Positions 49,551 through 60,690 of a stretch of 64,000 nucleotides of DNA are shown one piece after another; positions within the stretch are counted from its first letter, which is position 1, and each line of letters begins with the position of its first letter. Source of the DNA: Acidobacteriota bacterium (GTDB taxonomy: Bacteria > Acidobacteriota > Terriglobia > Terriglobales > Acidobacteriaceae); assembly GCA_031296105.1 (NCBI GenBank), contig JARLGJ010000012.1:59641-123640 (forward strand), read 5' to 3'. The notes beneath the pieces are model-generated. The model did not search any database. It saw nothing but the letters and a program-made list of their open reading frames with translations, and was not told where the DNA came from. The translations under genes were made by a program, and so were the position numbers.

Positions 49551-51632
49551 ATGAAATCCTGCCGCCGCTTTCTAGTTCCTCTCGTGTTGATCGCATCGCT
49601 TGCGGGCCTTGCCCAGACCACCGCTCCGGCCAAGCCCGCGGCGGCGGCGGAAAAGCCTCTGACGGCCTTGCCCTACACACCGAGCCTCGACCTTAACTCG
49701 ATGGACACCACGGCCGATCCCTGCGCGGACTTTTACCAGTTCACCTGCGGCGGCTGGATGAAGCACAATCCCATCCCCGGCGACCAGGCCAACTGGAGCG
49801 TCTATGGCAAGCTGGCCAATGATAATTACCAGTTCCTGTGGGGCATTCTCGACGACCTGAGCAAGAGCACGGGCAAACGCACGCCGGTGCAAAAGCAGCT
49901 TGGAGATTTCTTCGGCTCCTGCATGGACGAGCCGCGCATCGAGGCCCTGGGGGCCAAGCCTCTGGAACCGGAGTTGAAGGCCATTGCCCGCATCCGGAGC
50001 GCCAAGGAGCTGCTGCCCTACCTGGCGGCGCGCAATCGAGAGAGCTACTACTACGGCGGTCCCTTATTCACCGTCGGCTCGGCGCAGGATTTCGGCGACG
50101 CATCGTCGGTGATTGCCAGCCTGGAGGCCGGCGGACTGGGCTTGCCCGACCGCGATTACTACTTCAAGACCGATGCCAAAAGCGTGGAGACGCGCGCGAA
50201 GTACGCAGAGCACGTAGCCAACATGCTGGTGCTGATTGGTGAGAAGCCCGAACAGGCCAAGGCCGCCGCCGCCGCCGTGCTTAAGCTGGAAACCGGGCTG
50301 GCGGGCAAGACGCTGACGCTGGTGGAGAAGCGCGAGCCGCACAACCTGTATCACAAGATGACGCCCGCCGAGTTGAAGGCCCTGGTGCCGGCCTTCGACT
50401 GGGACGATTACTTCAAGCAGGACAACTTCCCGGCCTTCACGGCGGTCAACGTGGATCAGCCTGAGTTTTTCAAGCTGGTGAACTCTCTGCTTGAGAAGGA
50501 AGACATTGCCATCTGGCGCGCGTATCTGCGCTGGAACCTGGTGCGGGCGCGCTCGCCGTACCTTTCGCGCGCCTTCGTCGATGAGGACTTCGCCTTCTAT
50601 CGCAAGTATCTGCGCGGCACCAGCGAGCTGGCTCCGCGCTGGAAGCGCTGCGTGCAGTACGCCGACCACAATCTGGGCGACGCGTTGGGCCAGGAGTTTG
50701 TGCGCCGCACCTTCACGGGCAAGACGAAGGAAGACACGGTGCGCATGACCCAACGGATTGAAGGTGTCATGGAGCAGGAGATCAAAGGGCTGGACTGGAT
50801 GAGCCCGGAGACCAAGGAACAGGCGCTCATCAAGCTGCACGGCATCCGCAACAAGGTGGGCTATCCCGACAAGTGGCGCGACTACTCTTCGGTGAACGTC
50901 GCGGGAAAAGATTTTGCGGGCAACGTAGTACGCCTGCGGCGGTTTGAGACCAACCGGCAGATCCAGAAGATCGGCAAGCCGCTGGATCGCAACGAGTGGA
51001 TGATGTCGGCGCCGACGGTGAACGCCTACTACGATCCGCAGATGAACGACATCAACTTCCCGGCCGGAGTCCTGCAGCCGCCACTCTACGATCCCAAAAT
51101 GGACGACGCGCCGAACTACGGCAACACCGGCTCGACCATTGGCCACGAGCTGACCCACGGCTTTGACGACGAAGGACGCCAGTTCGACGCCAACGGAAAT
51201 TTGAAGGATTGGTGGAGCGACGCCGACGCCAAAAAATTTGAGGAGAAGATCAACTGCGTGCGCGACCAGTTTGCCACCTACACCGTGGTGGACGACATCA
51301 AGATCAACAGCAAGCTGACCAGCGGCGAGGACGTGGCCGACCTGGGAGGCACCTTGCTGGCCTACATCGCATGGAAAGAGGCGACGAAGGATCTGAATCT
51401 TGCGCCGCGCGACGGCTACACGCCGGACCAGCGCTTCTTCATCGGCTTTGCCCAGTGGGCCTGCGAAAACGTGCGCCCCGAGGCCTCGCGGCTGCAGGCG
51501 CTGACCAATCCGCACTCGCCCGGCAAGTATCGCATCAACGGCATCGTCGCCGACCTGCCGGAGTTCCAGAAGGCGTTTGGCTGCAAGGCAGGCCAGCCCA
51601 TGGTCAGTCCCAAGGCCTGCCGGGTCTGGTAG
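49551..51632 (+). CDS. M13 family metallopeptidase (neprilysin/PepO-like)
   Basis: 693 residues with a signal peptide (FLVPLVLIASLAGLAQ). Zinc motif HELTH (~residue 533) in STIGHELTHGFDDEGRQFD, the third ligand in GEDVADLGG, and the substrate-binding NAYYDP (M13 NAYY/F motif). The C-terminus CRVW is the classic M13 ending. PCADFYQFTCGGWMKHNPIP near the N-terminus is likewise a family hallmark. A periplasmic or lipid-anchored peptidase for small peptides. Ends at a repeat-derived terminator. Confidence 0.96.
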   Translation: MKSCRRFLVPLVLIASLAGLAQTTAPAKPAAAAEKPLTALPYTPSLDLNSMDTTADPCADFYQFTCGGWMKHNPIPGDQANWSVYGKLANDNYQFLWGILDDLSKSTGKRTPVQKQLGDFFGSCMDEPRIEALGAKPLEPELKAIARIRSAKELLPYLAARNRESYYYGGPLFTVGSAQDFGDASSVIASLEAGGLGLPDRDYYFKTDAKSVETRAKYAEHVANMLVLIGEKPEQAKAAAAAVLKLETGLAGKTLTLVEKREPHNLYHKMTPAELKALVPAFDWDDYFKQDNFPAFTAVNVDQPEFFKLVNSLLEKEDIAIWRAYLRWNLVRARSPYLSRAFVDEDFAFYRKYLRGTSELAPRWKRCVQYADHNLGDALGQEFVRRTFTGKTKEDTVRMTQRIEGVMEQEIKGLDWMSPETKEQALIKLHGIRNKVGYPDKWRDYSSVNVAGKDFAGNVVRLRRFETNRQIQKIGKPLDRNEWMMSAPTVNAYYDPQMNDINFPAGVLQPPLYDPKMDDAPNYGNTGSTIGHELTHGFDDEGRQFDANGNLKDWWSDADAKKFEEKINCVRDQFATYTVVDDIKINSKLTSGEDVADLGGTLLAYIAWKEATKDLNLAPRDGYTPDQRFFIGFAQWACENVRPEASRLQALTNPHSPGKYRINGIVADLPEFQKAFGCKAGQPMVSPKACRVW

Positions 51633-51666
51633 AGAAGTAGAACGAGAGTGTGCCCCAGGTTTGTGC

Positions 51667-51764
51667 CCCAGGTTCACCGCTGGTTTTTAGCGGTTAACCT
51701 GGGTTTTTCATTTCCCACATTTTCTGATTCCCAGGTTAGCCCCGCTTCGCGGGTCGAACCTGGG
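51667..51764 (+). terminator. R3 palindromes acting as terminator after the M13 peptidase gene
   Basis: CCCAGGTTCACCGCT pairs with AGCGGTTAACCTGGG (51667-51703), followed by TTTTT; a second CCCAGGTT...AACCTGGG palindrome with GCCCCGCTTCGCGGG lies at 51730-51764. The remainder of the gap to 52109 shows no gene. Confidence 0.65.
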
Positions 51765-51941
51765 GCACAAACCTGGGTACAAATCTCAAATACAAAACCT
51801 GACACCGGCAGGCGGAATTCTTCCCGTCTGGTGCCGATCTGGGTGCGCGTCACTGGGGCTGGTGATTTGCGTCATGGCGCGCCCGCCCGCGTGGAGATTT
51901 AATCCTTCCCCGGACTCAGGGGACTTGTTCCCCTGAAGTGA

Positions 51942-53513
<1,572 letters not shown>

Positions 53514-53633
53514 GGTTCATTCTCCTGGGCAGACAGTACGGACGAACCTGTCCGGTGGCGCTGCCGCCAGGGGATGCCGGCAGGGAAGAGCAGAACAGGG
53601 AGAACCAGCCCGGCTCTTCTCCGCCGGAACATA

Positions 53634-53664
53634 AAAAGTAAAGGGCACGCCGCGCGGCGTGCCC
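53634..53664 (-). terminator. Perfect palindrome between convergent genes
   Basis: An uninterrupted 22-bp palindrome (53643-53664: GGGCACGCCGC and its complement) followed on the minus strand by TTTACTTTTTA; terminator for the gene at 53693-55183, and possibly for gdhA. Confidence 0.75.
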
Positions 53665-53692
53665 ATTGTCATGCAGTGGTACTACAGTTGAG

Positions 53693-55183
53693 TTACTGAG
53701 GAGTGGTTGAGGCCTGAGACGCGGCCTGCTCCTCGGCGTCGGCGGCCTTCTGCTCCTGCGTCAGCTCGTTCTTTACTTCGTCGGCCGGAGGCGCGGGCGG
53801 AGCGATCGTTGCCAGAGGCGAGTCGGTGGGAGCGGCCTGCGCGTCTTTCGGCGCCGCGGGCAATCCTGCCGTACCCTGCTTCTTTTGCAGCTCGTCCATG
53901 CCGCGGTCGATGATCTCGCGCATGTGGTTCTGCATCTCCTGCAGTTCCTCAAGCGTTACCGAGACGGTCGCACCCTTGCCGCATTCGCGTCCGCCCTTGC
54001 TGGCCAGCACGACGACGTTGATGTCGGTTGCACCGGCGTCGTTCTGCCCGAGCTGCACGGCATCGCCATCGCTCAGCGTGCATTCGGTGCCGTTGGAATC
54101 GACCAGGTCCAGGTACTGTCCGGCGACGAAGACGTGCGCCACGCCGTCGGTCAACATGCGCTGGATGCTGCTGGAAGCGTCATCCGGCGAGCCCTGCTGC
54201 ACCTGCGTGGACTCGGCGTTTTCCAGGGCAACTTGCCGCTTCACTTCTTCGGCAATCAGCTCCTTGGTCTCCGGCGTCAGCGCAGTGGCGTTCTGCTGTG
54301 CTTCTTCCGGAGGTATGTTCAGCACCTTGCTGTTGTCGGCCTGCTGCTCGGCATAGGCTGCCTGCAAGGATTCGGCAATCAGGTAGTCCGTAAGCCAGTA
54401 GGCAGGAGCGGCATACACCGGATAGGGCCGGAAGTACGGTCCGTAATAGGCGTACCAGCCCGCGCCGCCCCATCCCCAACCGAAGCTGACCGGAGCTGCC
54501 CACGGGTAGTAGGCCCAGCTATAAAACGCGGGACGGTAGTAGCGGCCCGGGAAGTAAGGGTTGATGTACGCGCCGCGCCAGGCATAGCGTCCGTACACGC
54601 GGTTATAGGTGACGCCGCCGCGCACATACACGCGCGAGGCAAACTCGTGTCCGCGGTAGGTGTAGGGGCGCTGCACGTAGCCAAAGCCCGGCCGCGTAAC
54701 CACCACCCGCGAGTGGTCGGGGCGCTCGGCCACTACCATGCGCGAGCCGTTCAGTCCGCGTTGCACCGTAATTCCCGTGCGCTCGTTGTGCACCATGGCC
54801 ACATGGCCGTCGGCGCGGCGCATTACGTTGGCGCCGGACGGGGTGCGTCCCACGGAAGCCCCTTTGGGCATGGCCTGTCCGCGGCTGGCTCCGCTGTTGA
54901 AGCGGCCCGCCTGCGCGCCGCCGCCCATGGCCGGTCCACTGGAACGGCCCGCCTGCGCGCCGCCACCCATGGCCGGGCCGCCGGGATGACCCGCCTGAGC
55001 CGGTCCACCGGCGTGCTGGCCGTTGCTTGCCGCACGGGCAGGCGCCATTATCTTGTGGGGGGAAGACTTCTTTTCCTGCTTATGTTCGTCGGCCAGCGCC
55101 GCCGTGCTCAATCCCAGGAGGAGCAGAGCGCAAATCCCAATGCGGCTGGTGTTGCGCAGAATGGTGCTCTCCAATAAACCCAT
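53693..55183 (-). CDS. Large exported protein, Gly/Ala repeats plus Tyr/Trp/Pro-rich region
   Basis: 496 residues with a signal peptide (ICALLLLGLSTAALADE). After a Lys-rich stretch come two GGPAMGGGAQAGR-type repeats (residues ~65-95), then a YGP/WGWGG-rich segment (AYYPWAAPVSFGWGWGG, YYGPYFRPYPVYAAP), then a C-terminal domain with AVQLGQNDAGATDINVVVLASKGGRECGKGATVSV. A Glu/Gln/Ala-rich tail follows. I do not recognise the family with confidence; such proteins are common in Acidobacteriota and are likely cell-surface or periplasmic. The 55184-55608 gap upstream shows no gene. Confidence 0.8.
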   Translation of the reverse strand: MGLLESTILRNTSRIGICALLLLGLSTAALADEHKQEKKSSPHKIMAPARAASNGQHAGGPAQAGHPGGPAMGGGAQAGRSSGPAMGGGAQAGRFNSGASRGQAMPKGASVGRTPSGANVMRRADGHVAMVHNERTGITVQRGLNGSRMVVAERPDHSRVVVTRPGFGYVQRPYTYRGHEFASRVYVRGGVTYNRVYGRYAWRGAYINPYFPGRYYRPAFYSWAYYPWAAPVSFGWGWGGAGWYAYYGPYFRPYPVYAAPAYWLTDYLIAESLQAAYAEQQADNSKVLNIPPEEAQQNATALTPETKELIAEEVKRQVALENAESTQVQQGSPDDASSSIQRMLTDGVAHVFVAGQYLDLVDSNGTECTLSDGDAVQLGQNDAGATDINVVVLASKGGRECGKGATVSVTLEELQEMQNHMREIIDRGMDELQKKQGTAGLPAAPKDAQAAPTDSPLATIAPPAPPADEVKNELTQEQKAADAEEQAASQASTTPQ

Positions 55184-55608
55184 GAGTGTGTTCCTTTCTC
55201 TCCCTTGCTTTGCTGTCCATTATTACGCGTGCGAGGCACTCTTCGTGTGCGAATTCCCATTGCGGCCGGCCGCGAGATGAATCCCCGGCGGCGGCCCGCG
55301 CATGAGTTGCCGTTCGCAATCGCCAATCTGGCCCACACAGTGCCTGCCGCGCTGCCGGAGCCAAACGGATATCCGCATGAACCCGTTTGGGAGTGATTTG
55401 TTGCGCCAGCCGCTACCGCAAAAATAGGCACGAAGGTGGTCAGATGGTCACCCGAGAACGTGAGCACGGTCACTGCGGGGATATTCCCCGAAGAGTATTT
55501 ATTTTCAGGATGATGGTTTCGGTCTGCCGGGCTCCCTCACGCGGAAGCGTATTTGGACGCCGCGAGTGCGGGTCGGAGACCAGTTGTGCATCGGGAAGGA
55601 GGTTCTCG

Positions 55609-56415
55609 ATGAACCACCGTATTAGTGTAGTTTTTCTGATTCTTCTTTTCTGTATTCCACTAGCATCTCAAACCGGAACCAAGAAAAAGCGGCCTCTGCC
55701 GTACGATTACGGCCGCGTCGTCATCAGCAACTACAGCGAAAGCTCCGGCCAGCCGCCGGTCGTCTTTCAGCATTGGATTCACCGCTCCATGTTCACCTGC
55801 CGCGTTTGCCACGTGGACATTGGTTTTGGCATGAAGGCCAACTCTACCAACATCCGCGCGGTTGACGTTCAGCGCGGCTTTTACTGCGGTGCCTGCCACA
55901 ACGGACACACCGAGGTGAACGGCAAGAAAGTCTTCGCCGCCTGCACCGCCAAGCCCAGCTTCGACGAGCAGAAGCGCTGCGAGCGCTGCCACTCCATGGG
56001 ACGCAAGGTGCAGAGCGATTTCGACTTTTTCACCTTTAGCGCGCCGCTGCCGAAAGAACGCTTCGGCAATGGCATCGATTGGGAGAAGTCTGAGGAAATG
56101 GGACTCATCAAGCCCGCCAAGGTGCTTGAAGGCTTCACCATTCCCAAGAACCAGTTGGTGGTGCAGAAGGATTTCGACCTGAATCCCAAGGTCGAGGGCA
56201 TGCCGGACATCATCTTCTCGCATAAAAAGCACACCGTCTGGAACGGCTGCGAACTTTGCCACCCCGACATCTTCATGGGCGTTAAGAAGGGCAACAGCCA
56301 CTACACGATGGTGGACATCTCCGAGGGCAAGTCCTGCGGAGCCTGTCATGTCAACGTGGCCTTCCCGCTCACGGACTGCCAGCGTTGCCACAGCAAGCCC
56401 GTAGGAGAAAACTGA
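55609..56415 (+). CDS. Exported hexahaem c-type cytochrome (cytochrome c7-like)
   Basis: 268 residues, ATG 55609 after AAGGAGG (55597-55602), signal peptide (VVFLILLFCIPLASQ). Six CxxCH sites: CRVCH, CGACH, CERCH, CELCH, CGACH, CQRCH, with several distal histidines (FQHWIHR, FSHKKH) suggesting bis-His haems. The arrangement matches the cytochrome c7/c3-like domain. A periplasmic electron carrier. Its paralogue is at 56747, with one small gene between them. Confidence 0.9.
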   Translation: MNHRISVVFLILLFCIPLASQTGTKKKRPLPYDYGRVVISNYSESSGQPPVVFQHWIHRSMFTCRVCHVDIGFGMKANSTNIRAVDVQRGFYCGACHNGHTEVNGKKVFAACTAKPSFDEQKRCERCHSMGRKVQSDFDFFTFSAPLPKERFGNGIDWEKSEEMGLIKPAKVLEGFTIPKNQLVVQKDFDLNPKVEGMPDIIFSHKKHTVWNGCELCHPDIFMGVKKGNSHYTMVDISEGKSCGACHVNVAFPLTDCQRCHSKPVGEN

Positions 56416-56427
56416 CGGGAGGGCGCC

Positions 56428-56772
56428 ATGAACGCACGCCTTTTGCGGCAACTTGCCGTCTTCGCACTCTTCTGCGCCGGGCTATGCGCCCCCGCGGCCC
56501 ATGCCCAAACCACTCCGGGCACGCACGCCGCGGCGGCCGCTGCCTGGCGCAAGGAGTTCGACGATGTCTGTTCGCGCACCGAGCAGGCCATGAGCTTCTC
56601 GATCGAGCAGCTCACCGTGCTGGTCGAGCGCTGCGATGCTCTACAACCCAGGATCGACCGGCTGGAGGAGACGCAACGCAAGGTCTATTCCGTCCGCTTG
56701 CACCAATGCCGAGGCCTGTATGCCTACGTACTGGAATCGAAGAAGAATGAGAAGCAGGAAGGGAAGAACTAA
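56428..56772 (+). CDS. Small exported protein of unknown function
   Basis: 114 residues with a signal peptide (LAVFALFCAGLCAPAAHAQ). The mature part is mostly helical with three cysteines (DDVCSRT, ERCDAL, LHQCRGL). It has no CxxCH. Sandwiched between two cytochrome genes with a 26-bp overlap to the second, so it is probably co-produced and may be a small partner or assembly factor. Not recognised as any family. Confidence 0.7.
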   Translation: MNARLLRQLAVFALFCAGLCAPAAHAQTTPGTHAAAAAAWRKEFDDVCSRTEQAMSFSIEQLTVLVERCDALQPRIDRLEETQRKVYSVRLHQCRGLYAYVLESKKNEKQEGKN

Positions 56773-57568
56773 AGGTTCCATCGGCGCGCTGCTGGTGATC
56801 CTTATCGCCCTCTCCGGCACGGTGCTGGCGCAGGAGATTCTGCTGCCTCCGCCACCGCCGCCGGCCAGGGACTACGGCAAGGTGGTGCTGCACGCGCAGG
56901 CCGCGCATTCGCCCGGCGACGTGGTGTTTGACCATTGGCTGCACCGCTCGCACTTTACCTGCCGCGTGTGCCACGTGGACATCGGCTTTGCCATGCAGGC
57001 CGGAGAGACGGGCATTACCGCCGAGAGCAATCGCCAGGGCTTCCACTGCGGCACCTGCCACAACGGCCAGCGTCTCTTCAACGGCAAGCCCATTTTTGCC
57101 GCCTGCAACGACGGGCCGACGAACTCTACCTGCGACCGCTGCCATTCCGTGGGCAAGCCCGGCGCGCGCAAGTACAACTATGAGTCCTACACGTCCCGCT
57201 ATCCGCGCCTTACCTACGGCATCAACTGGCAGTTGGCCGAGGAGCGCGGCATCATCAAACCCGTGGACACGCTGGAAGGAATGGCGCAGGCTCCGAAAAA
57301 GCTGGCGCCGCGCGAAGATTTTTCCATCAAGGCCAATCTGGATTGGGTGCATCCCGTGTACTTCTCGCATGAAAAGCACACGGTCTGGAACGGCTGCGAA
57401 CTCTGCCATCCCGACATTTTCCCCACCGTCAAGCGGTCGGCGGCACACTACACGATGTTCTCCAACCTGGAGGGCCGTCATTGTGGCGCCTGCCATAACC
57501 AGGTGGCCTTCCCGCTCAACAACTGTTCCATGTGCCATCCCCGGGCTCCGGAATGGGCGAGCAAGTGA
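56747..57568 (+). CDS. Exported hexahaem c-type cytochrome, paralogue
   Basis: 273 residues from ATG 56747. Signal peptide (GALLVILIALSGTVLAQ), a Pro-rich linker, then six sites: CRVCH, CGTCH, CDRCH, CELCH, CGACH, CSMCH. FDHWLHRSHFTCRVCHVDIGF and FSHEKHTVWNGCELCHPDIF are close matches to the paralogue at 55609, indicating a duplication with the same fold. The pair suggests a dedicated periplasmic electron conduit; no oxidase or terminal reductase is adjacent. Confidence 0.9.
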   Translation: MRSRKGRTKGSIGALLVILIALSGTVLAQEILLPPPPPPARDYGKVVLHAQAAHSPGDVVFDHWLHRSHFTCRVCHVDIGFAMQAGETGITAESNRQGFHCGTCHNGQRLFNGKPIFAACNDGPTNSTCDRCHSVGKPGARKYNYESYTSRYPRLTYGINWQLAEERGIIKPVDTLEGMAQAPKKLAPREDFSIKANLDWVHPVYFSHEKHTVWNGCELCHPDIFPTVKRSAAHYTMFSNLEGRHCGACHNQVAFPLNNCSMCHPRAPEWASK

Positions 57569-57688
57569 CATCATCTTCTGAGTCTCACCCTTGGGGCTGG
57601 CTACGGCCGCCCCCCTTTTTCGCGCACTTTTCGTGGCGCAACTCCGCGGCGGAAGGTACTATGTTCGCGGAATCCCGCGGCACTCGCC

Positions 57689-60676
57689 ATGTCCTCCTTG
57701 GAACGCTCGCTCTTCGCCGATCCTGAACGCCTTTTCGAGGGCTTCGAAAACCTGATGCCCTTCCGGGTGCAGGACATTCTGCTGGTCAGCAGCCTGTACG
57801 ACTCGTTCATCCTGCGCGAGGACGGACGGCTCAACGAGATACTCATCTCGCAGTCGCTCGAACTCCACTTGCAGCACACGCCGGAGATCACCCACGTCTC
57901 CAGCGGCGCGGAGGCCCTGGAACTGGCGCGCACGCAGCCGCGCTACAACCTCATTGTGTCCAACGCGCGCGTCAATGACATGGATTGCCAGGAACTGGCG
58001 GCCTCGGTGCGCGAGTCCGGCCTGGACATTCCGGTGGTAGTGCTGGCCTTCGATGCGCAGGAGGCGCAGGCGCTGGCCGATCGCGGTCCGCTGGAAGGCA
58101 TTGAGCAGGTCTTCCTCTGGCAGGGCAATCCGCGGCTGCTGCTCTCCATCGTCAAGTACGTAGAGGACAAGCGCAACGTGGAGCACGACTCGCTCAAAAT
58201 GGGCGTGCCCGTGGTGCTGCTGGTGGAAGACGAGGTGCGCTACTACTCGGCGCTGATCTCGGAGATTTACATTGCGCTGATCACCCAGTCACGGCGGGTG
58301 TTAAGCGAGGGCTACAACCTGGCGCACAAGCTGGTGCGCATGCGGGCCCGTCCGAAGATTCTGCTGGCCACGCAGTATGAGCAGGCGGTGGCGATCGTCG
58401 AGCGCTATCGCGAAGTGCTTTTCGGCGTGGTCTCGGACGTGGAGTTTCCCCGCGCGCGGCACCTTGATCCCGCCGCGGGCTTCGAACTGGCGCACCTCAT
58501 CCGCCGCACGATTCCCGATATTCCCGTGGTTCTGCAATCGAGCGATGCCGGTTTCCAGGCGCGCGCACACGCCGAGGGCTTCGCCTTTCTGCGCAAAAGC
58601 TCGGACACCTTGCTGGCCGATCTGCGCAAGCTGCTCACGCAGGAGTTTGCCTTCGGCGACTTCATCTTCCGCCTGAAGAACGGAGCCGAGGTTGGGAGGG
58701 CCGCCGACCTGGATGACATGGAGACACAGCTCCGCCACATTCCAGCCGAGTCGCTGATCTTCCACGGCGAGCGCAACGACATCTCGCACTGGCTGATTGC
58801 GCGCACCGAACTGGCTCTGGCCGAGAAGCTGCGCCCGCGGCGCGTGGTGGATTTTCAGGACGCCGAGGCCCTGCGCGCAAACTGCCTGGAGGCCATCCGC
58901 GACTATCGCCGCCAGCAGAAGGAAGTGCTGGTCGGCGACTTTCAGCCCGAAGGCTTCCGCTCCTCGTCGGGATTTTTCCTGCGCTTCGGCGTGGGCTCTC
59001 TGGGAGGCAAGGCGCGCGGCCTGGCCTTTGTGCGCCACCTGCTGCACAAGGTTCGCACCGCCTCGCGCTGGCCCGGCGTGCGCATTGCGGTGCCGAACAC
59101 GCTGGTCATTGCCACCGACCTCTTCGAGCAGTTTTTGACGGAGAACAACCTGGAGGCCTTCGCCATCCAGTGCCAGGATGAGGAAGAGCTGCTGCGGCGC
59201 TTCCTGGCGGCGCCGCTGCCGCGCCCTCTGCGCGCCGCGCTGGCCGACTTTCTGCGCACGGTGCGCGTGCCCCTGGCGGTGCGCTCGTCGAGCCTGCTGG
59301 AGGATTCGCAGTACCAGCCCTTCACCGGCGTCTATGACACGTTCATGCTGGCCAACTCCTCCCGCGAGCTGAACACGCGCGTGGAGGAGTTGAACGAGGC
59401 CGTCAAACGCGTTTATGCCTCCACGTATTCACGCCACGCCCGCGCCTACATTCGCGCCACGCCCTTCCGCCTGGAGGAGGAGAAGATGGCGGTGATGATT
59501 CAGGAGCTGGTGGGCAGCCCGCACGGCACGCGCTTTTATCCGGACTTCTCCGGCGTGGCGCGCTCGCGCAACTTCTATCCCATCGAGCCGATGCAATCGG
59601 GCGATGGCGTGGCGGCCGTGGCCCTGGGGCTGGGACGCACGGTGGTGGATGGCGGCAAGTCGCTCTCGTTCTGTCCGCGTTATCCGCGCCACATGATTCA
59701 GTTCTCGACGGTGGAAGACATTCTGCGCAATTCGCAGACGGAGTTTCTGGCGCTGGATCTCTCCGCCGCGGCGGCCGGCGGCGAGGAGCGCGGCGAGCAC
59801 CTGCGCGAGCATCGCTTTCCGCTGCGCGACGCCGAAGCGGATGGCACCTTGCACTACGTGGCCTCCACGTATTCGCGCGACAACGACGCCATCTACGACG
59901 GACTCAGCCGCCCGGGAGCGCGCGTTGTCACCTTCGCGCCCATCCTGAAATACAACATCTTTCCGCTGCCGGAGATTCTCGAGTATTTGCAGAAGCTCGG
60001 CGCCGACGCCCTGGGCCGTCCGGTGGAGATCGAGTTCGCCGTGCGCATGGGTCAGAACGGCGCGCCCGCGGAGTTCGGCTTTCTGCAAATGCGTCCGCTG
60101 GTGTGCTCGCGCGAGGCCGAAGACCAGGCGGTGGAGTCCGTCGAAGCCGCCAGCATTCTTTGCCGCAGCGCCAACGTGCTGGGCAACGGACGCATTGAAG
60201 ACATTCACGACCTCGTTGTGGTGGATTACGAGAGCTTTCACCGCGCCAACAGCGTCGCGGTGGCGGAAATTGTGGGGCGCTTCAACGCCCAGCTCGCGGC
60301 GGCGAACACGCCATACATTCTCATCGGCGTGGGCCGCTGGGGATCGAAAGACCCGTGGCTGGGCATTCCCGTGACGTGGGACCAGGTGAGCGGCGCGCGG
60401 GTGATTGTGGAGGCAGGCTTCCGCGACTTCCGCGTGACGCCGTCGCAGGGCAGCCACTTCTTCCAGAACCTGACGGCCTTCCGCATCGCCTACTTCACCA
60501 TCAATCCCGATCTTGGCGAGGGGCTGGTGGACTGGCCATGGCTGGCGGCGCAGACGGCTCTGGAGCAGACGGGGCCGGTGCGGCACATCCGCACCGAAAG
60601 GCCGTTCACGGTGGCCATCAGCGGCGCGCGGGGCGTGGGCGTGGTACTGAAACCGAATGGAGAGAGCGCAGGCTGA
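57689..60676 (+). CDS. Fusion of N-terminal receiver-like domains with a PEP synthase-type ATP-grasp (PPDK_N) domain
   Basis: 995 residues. Residues ~30-140 and ~175-300 look like receiver-type flavodoxin folds (VVVLAFDAQEAQAL; VVLLVEDEVRYYSALISEIY). From ~430 is the PPDK_N/pyruvate-binding ATP-grasp domain: GSLGGKARGLAFVRHLL, VRSSSLLEDSQYQPFTGVYDTF. The phosphorylatable-His swivel domain and PEP-binding domain of true PEP synthase are absent; the C-terminus (IEDIHDLVVVDYESF...VGRWGSKDPWLGIPV) is different. So it is not a complete PEP synthase or PPDK; a kinase-like signalling role is plausible. Confidence 0.85.
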   Translation: MSSLERSLFADPERLFEGFENLMPFRVQDILLVSSLYDSFILREDGRLNEILISQSLELHLQHTPEITHVSSGAEALELARTQPRYNLIVSNARVNDMDCQELAASVRESGLDIPVVVLAFDAQEAQALADRGPLEGIEQVFLWQGNPRLLLSIVKYVEDKRNVEHDSLKMGVPVVLLVEDEVRYYSALISEIYIALITQSRRVLSEGYNLAHKLVRMRARPKILLATQYEQAVAIVERYREVLFGVVSDVEFPRARHLDPAAGFELAHLIRRTIPDIPVVLQSSDAGFQARAHAEGFAFLRKSSDTLLADLRKLLTQEFAFGDFIFRLKNGAEVGRAADLDDMETQLRHIPAESLIFHGERNDISHWLIARTELALAEKLRPRRVVDFQDAEALRANCLEAIRDYRRQQKEVLVGDFQPEGFRSSSGFFLRFGVGSLGGKARGLAFVRHLLHKVRTASRWPGVRIAVPNTLVIATDLFEQFLTENNLEAFAIQCQDEEELLRRFLAAPLPRPLRAALADFLRTVRVPLAVRSSSLLEDSQYQPFTGVYDTFMLANSSRELNTRVEELNEAVKRVYASTYSRHARAYIRATPFRLEEEKMAVMIQELVGSPHGTRFYPDFSGVARSRNFYPIEPMQSGDGVAAVALGLGRTVVDGGKSLSFCPRYPRHMIQFSTVEDILRNSQTEFLALDLSAAAAGGEERGEHLREHRFPLRDAEADGTLHYVASTYSRDNDAIYDGLSRPGARVVTFAPILKYNIFPLPEILEYLQKLGADALGRPVEIEFAVRMGQNGAPAEFGFLQMRPLVCSREAEDQAVESVEAASILCRSANVLGNGRIEDIHDLVVVDYESFHRANSVAVAEIVGRFNAQLAAANTPYILIGVGRWGSKDPWLGIPVTWDQVSGARVIVEAGFRDFRVTPSQGSHFFQNLTAFRIAYFTINPDLGEGLVDWPWLAAQTALEQTGPVRHIRTERPFTVAISGARGVGVVLKPNGESAG

Positions 60677-60690
60677 CGAGCCGTGCCGCT

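Noticed and set aside
50064..51677. 537-residue minus-strand frame opposite the M13 peptidase
   Set aside because: An artefact of GC-rich codon structure; the plus strand encodes the zinc motif and signal peptide.
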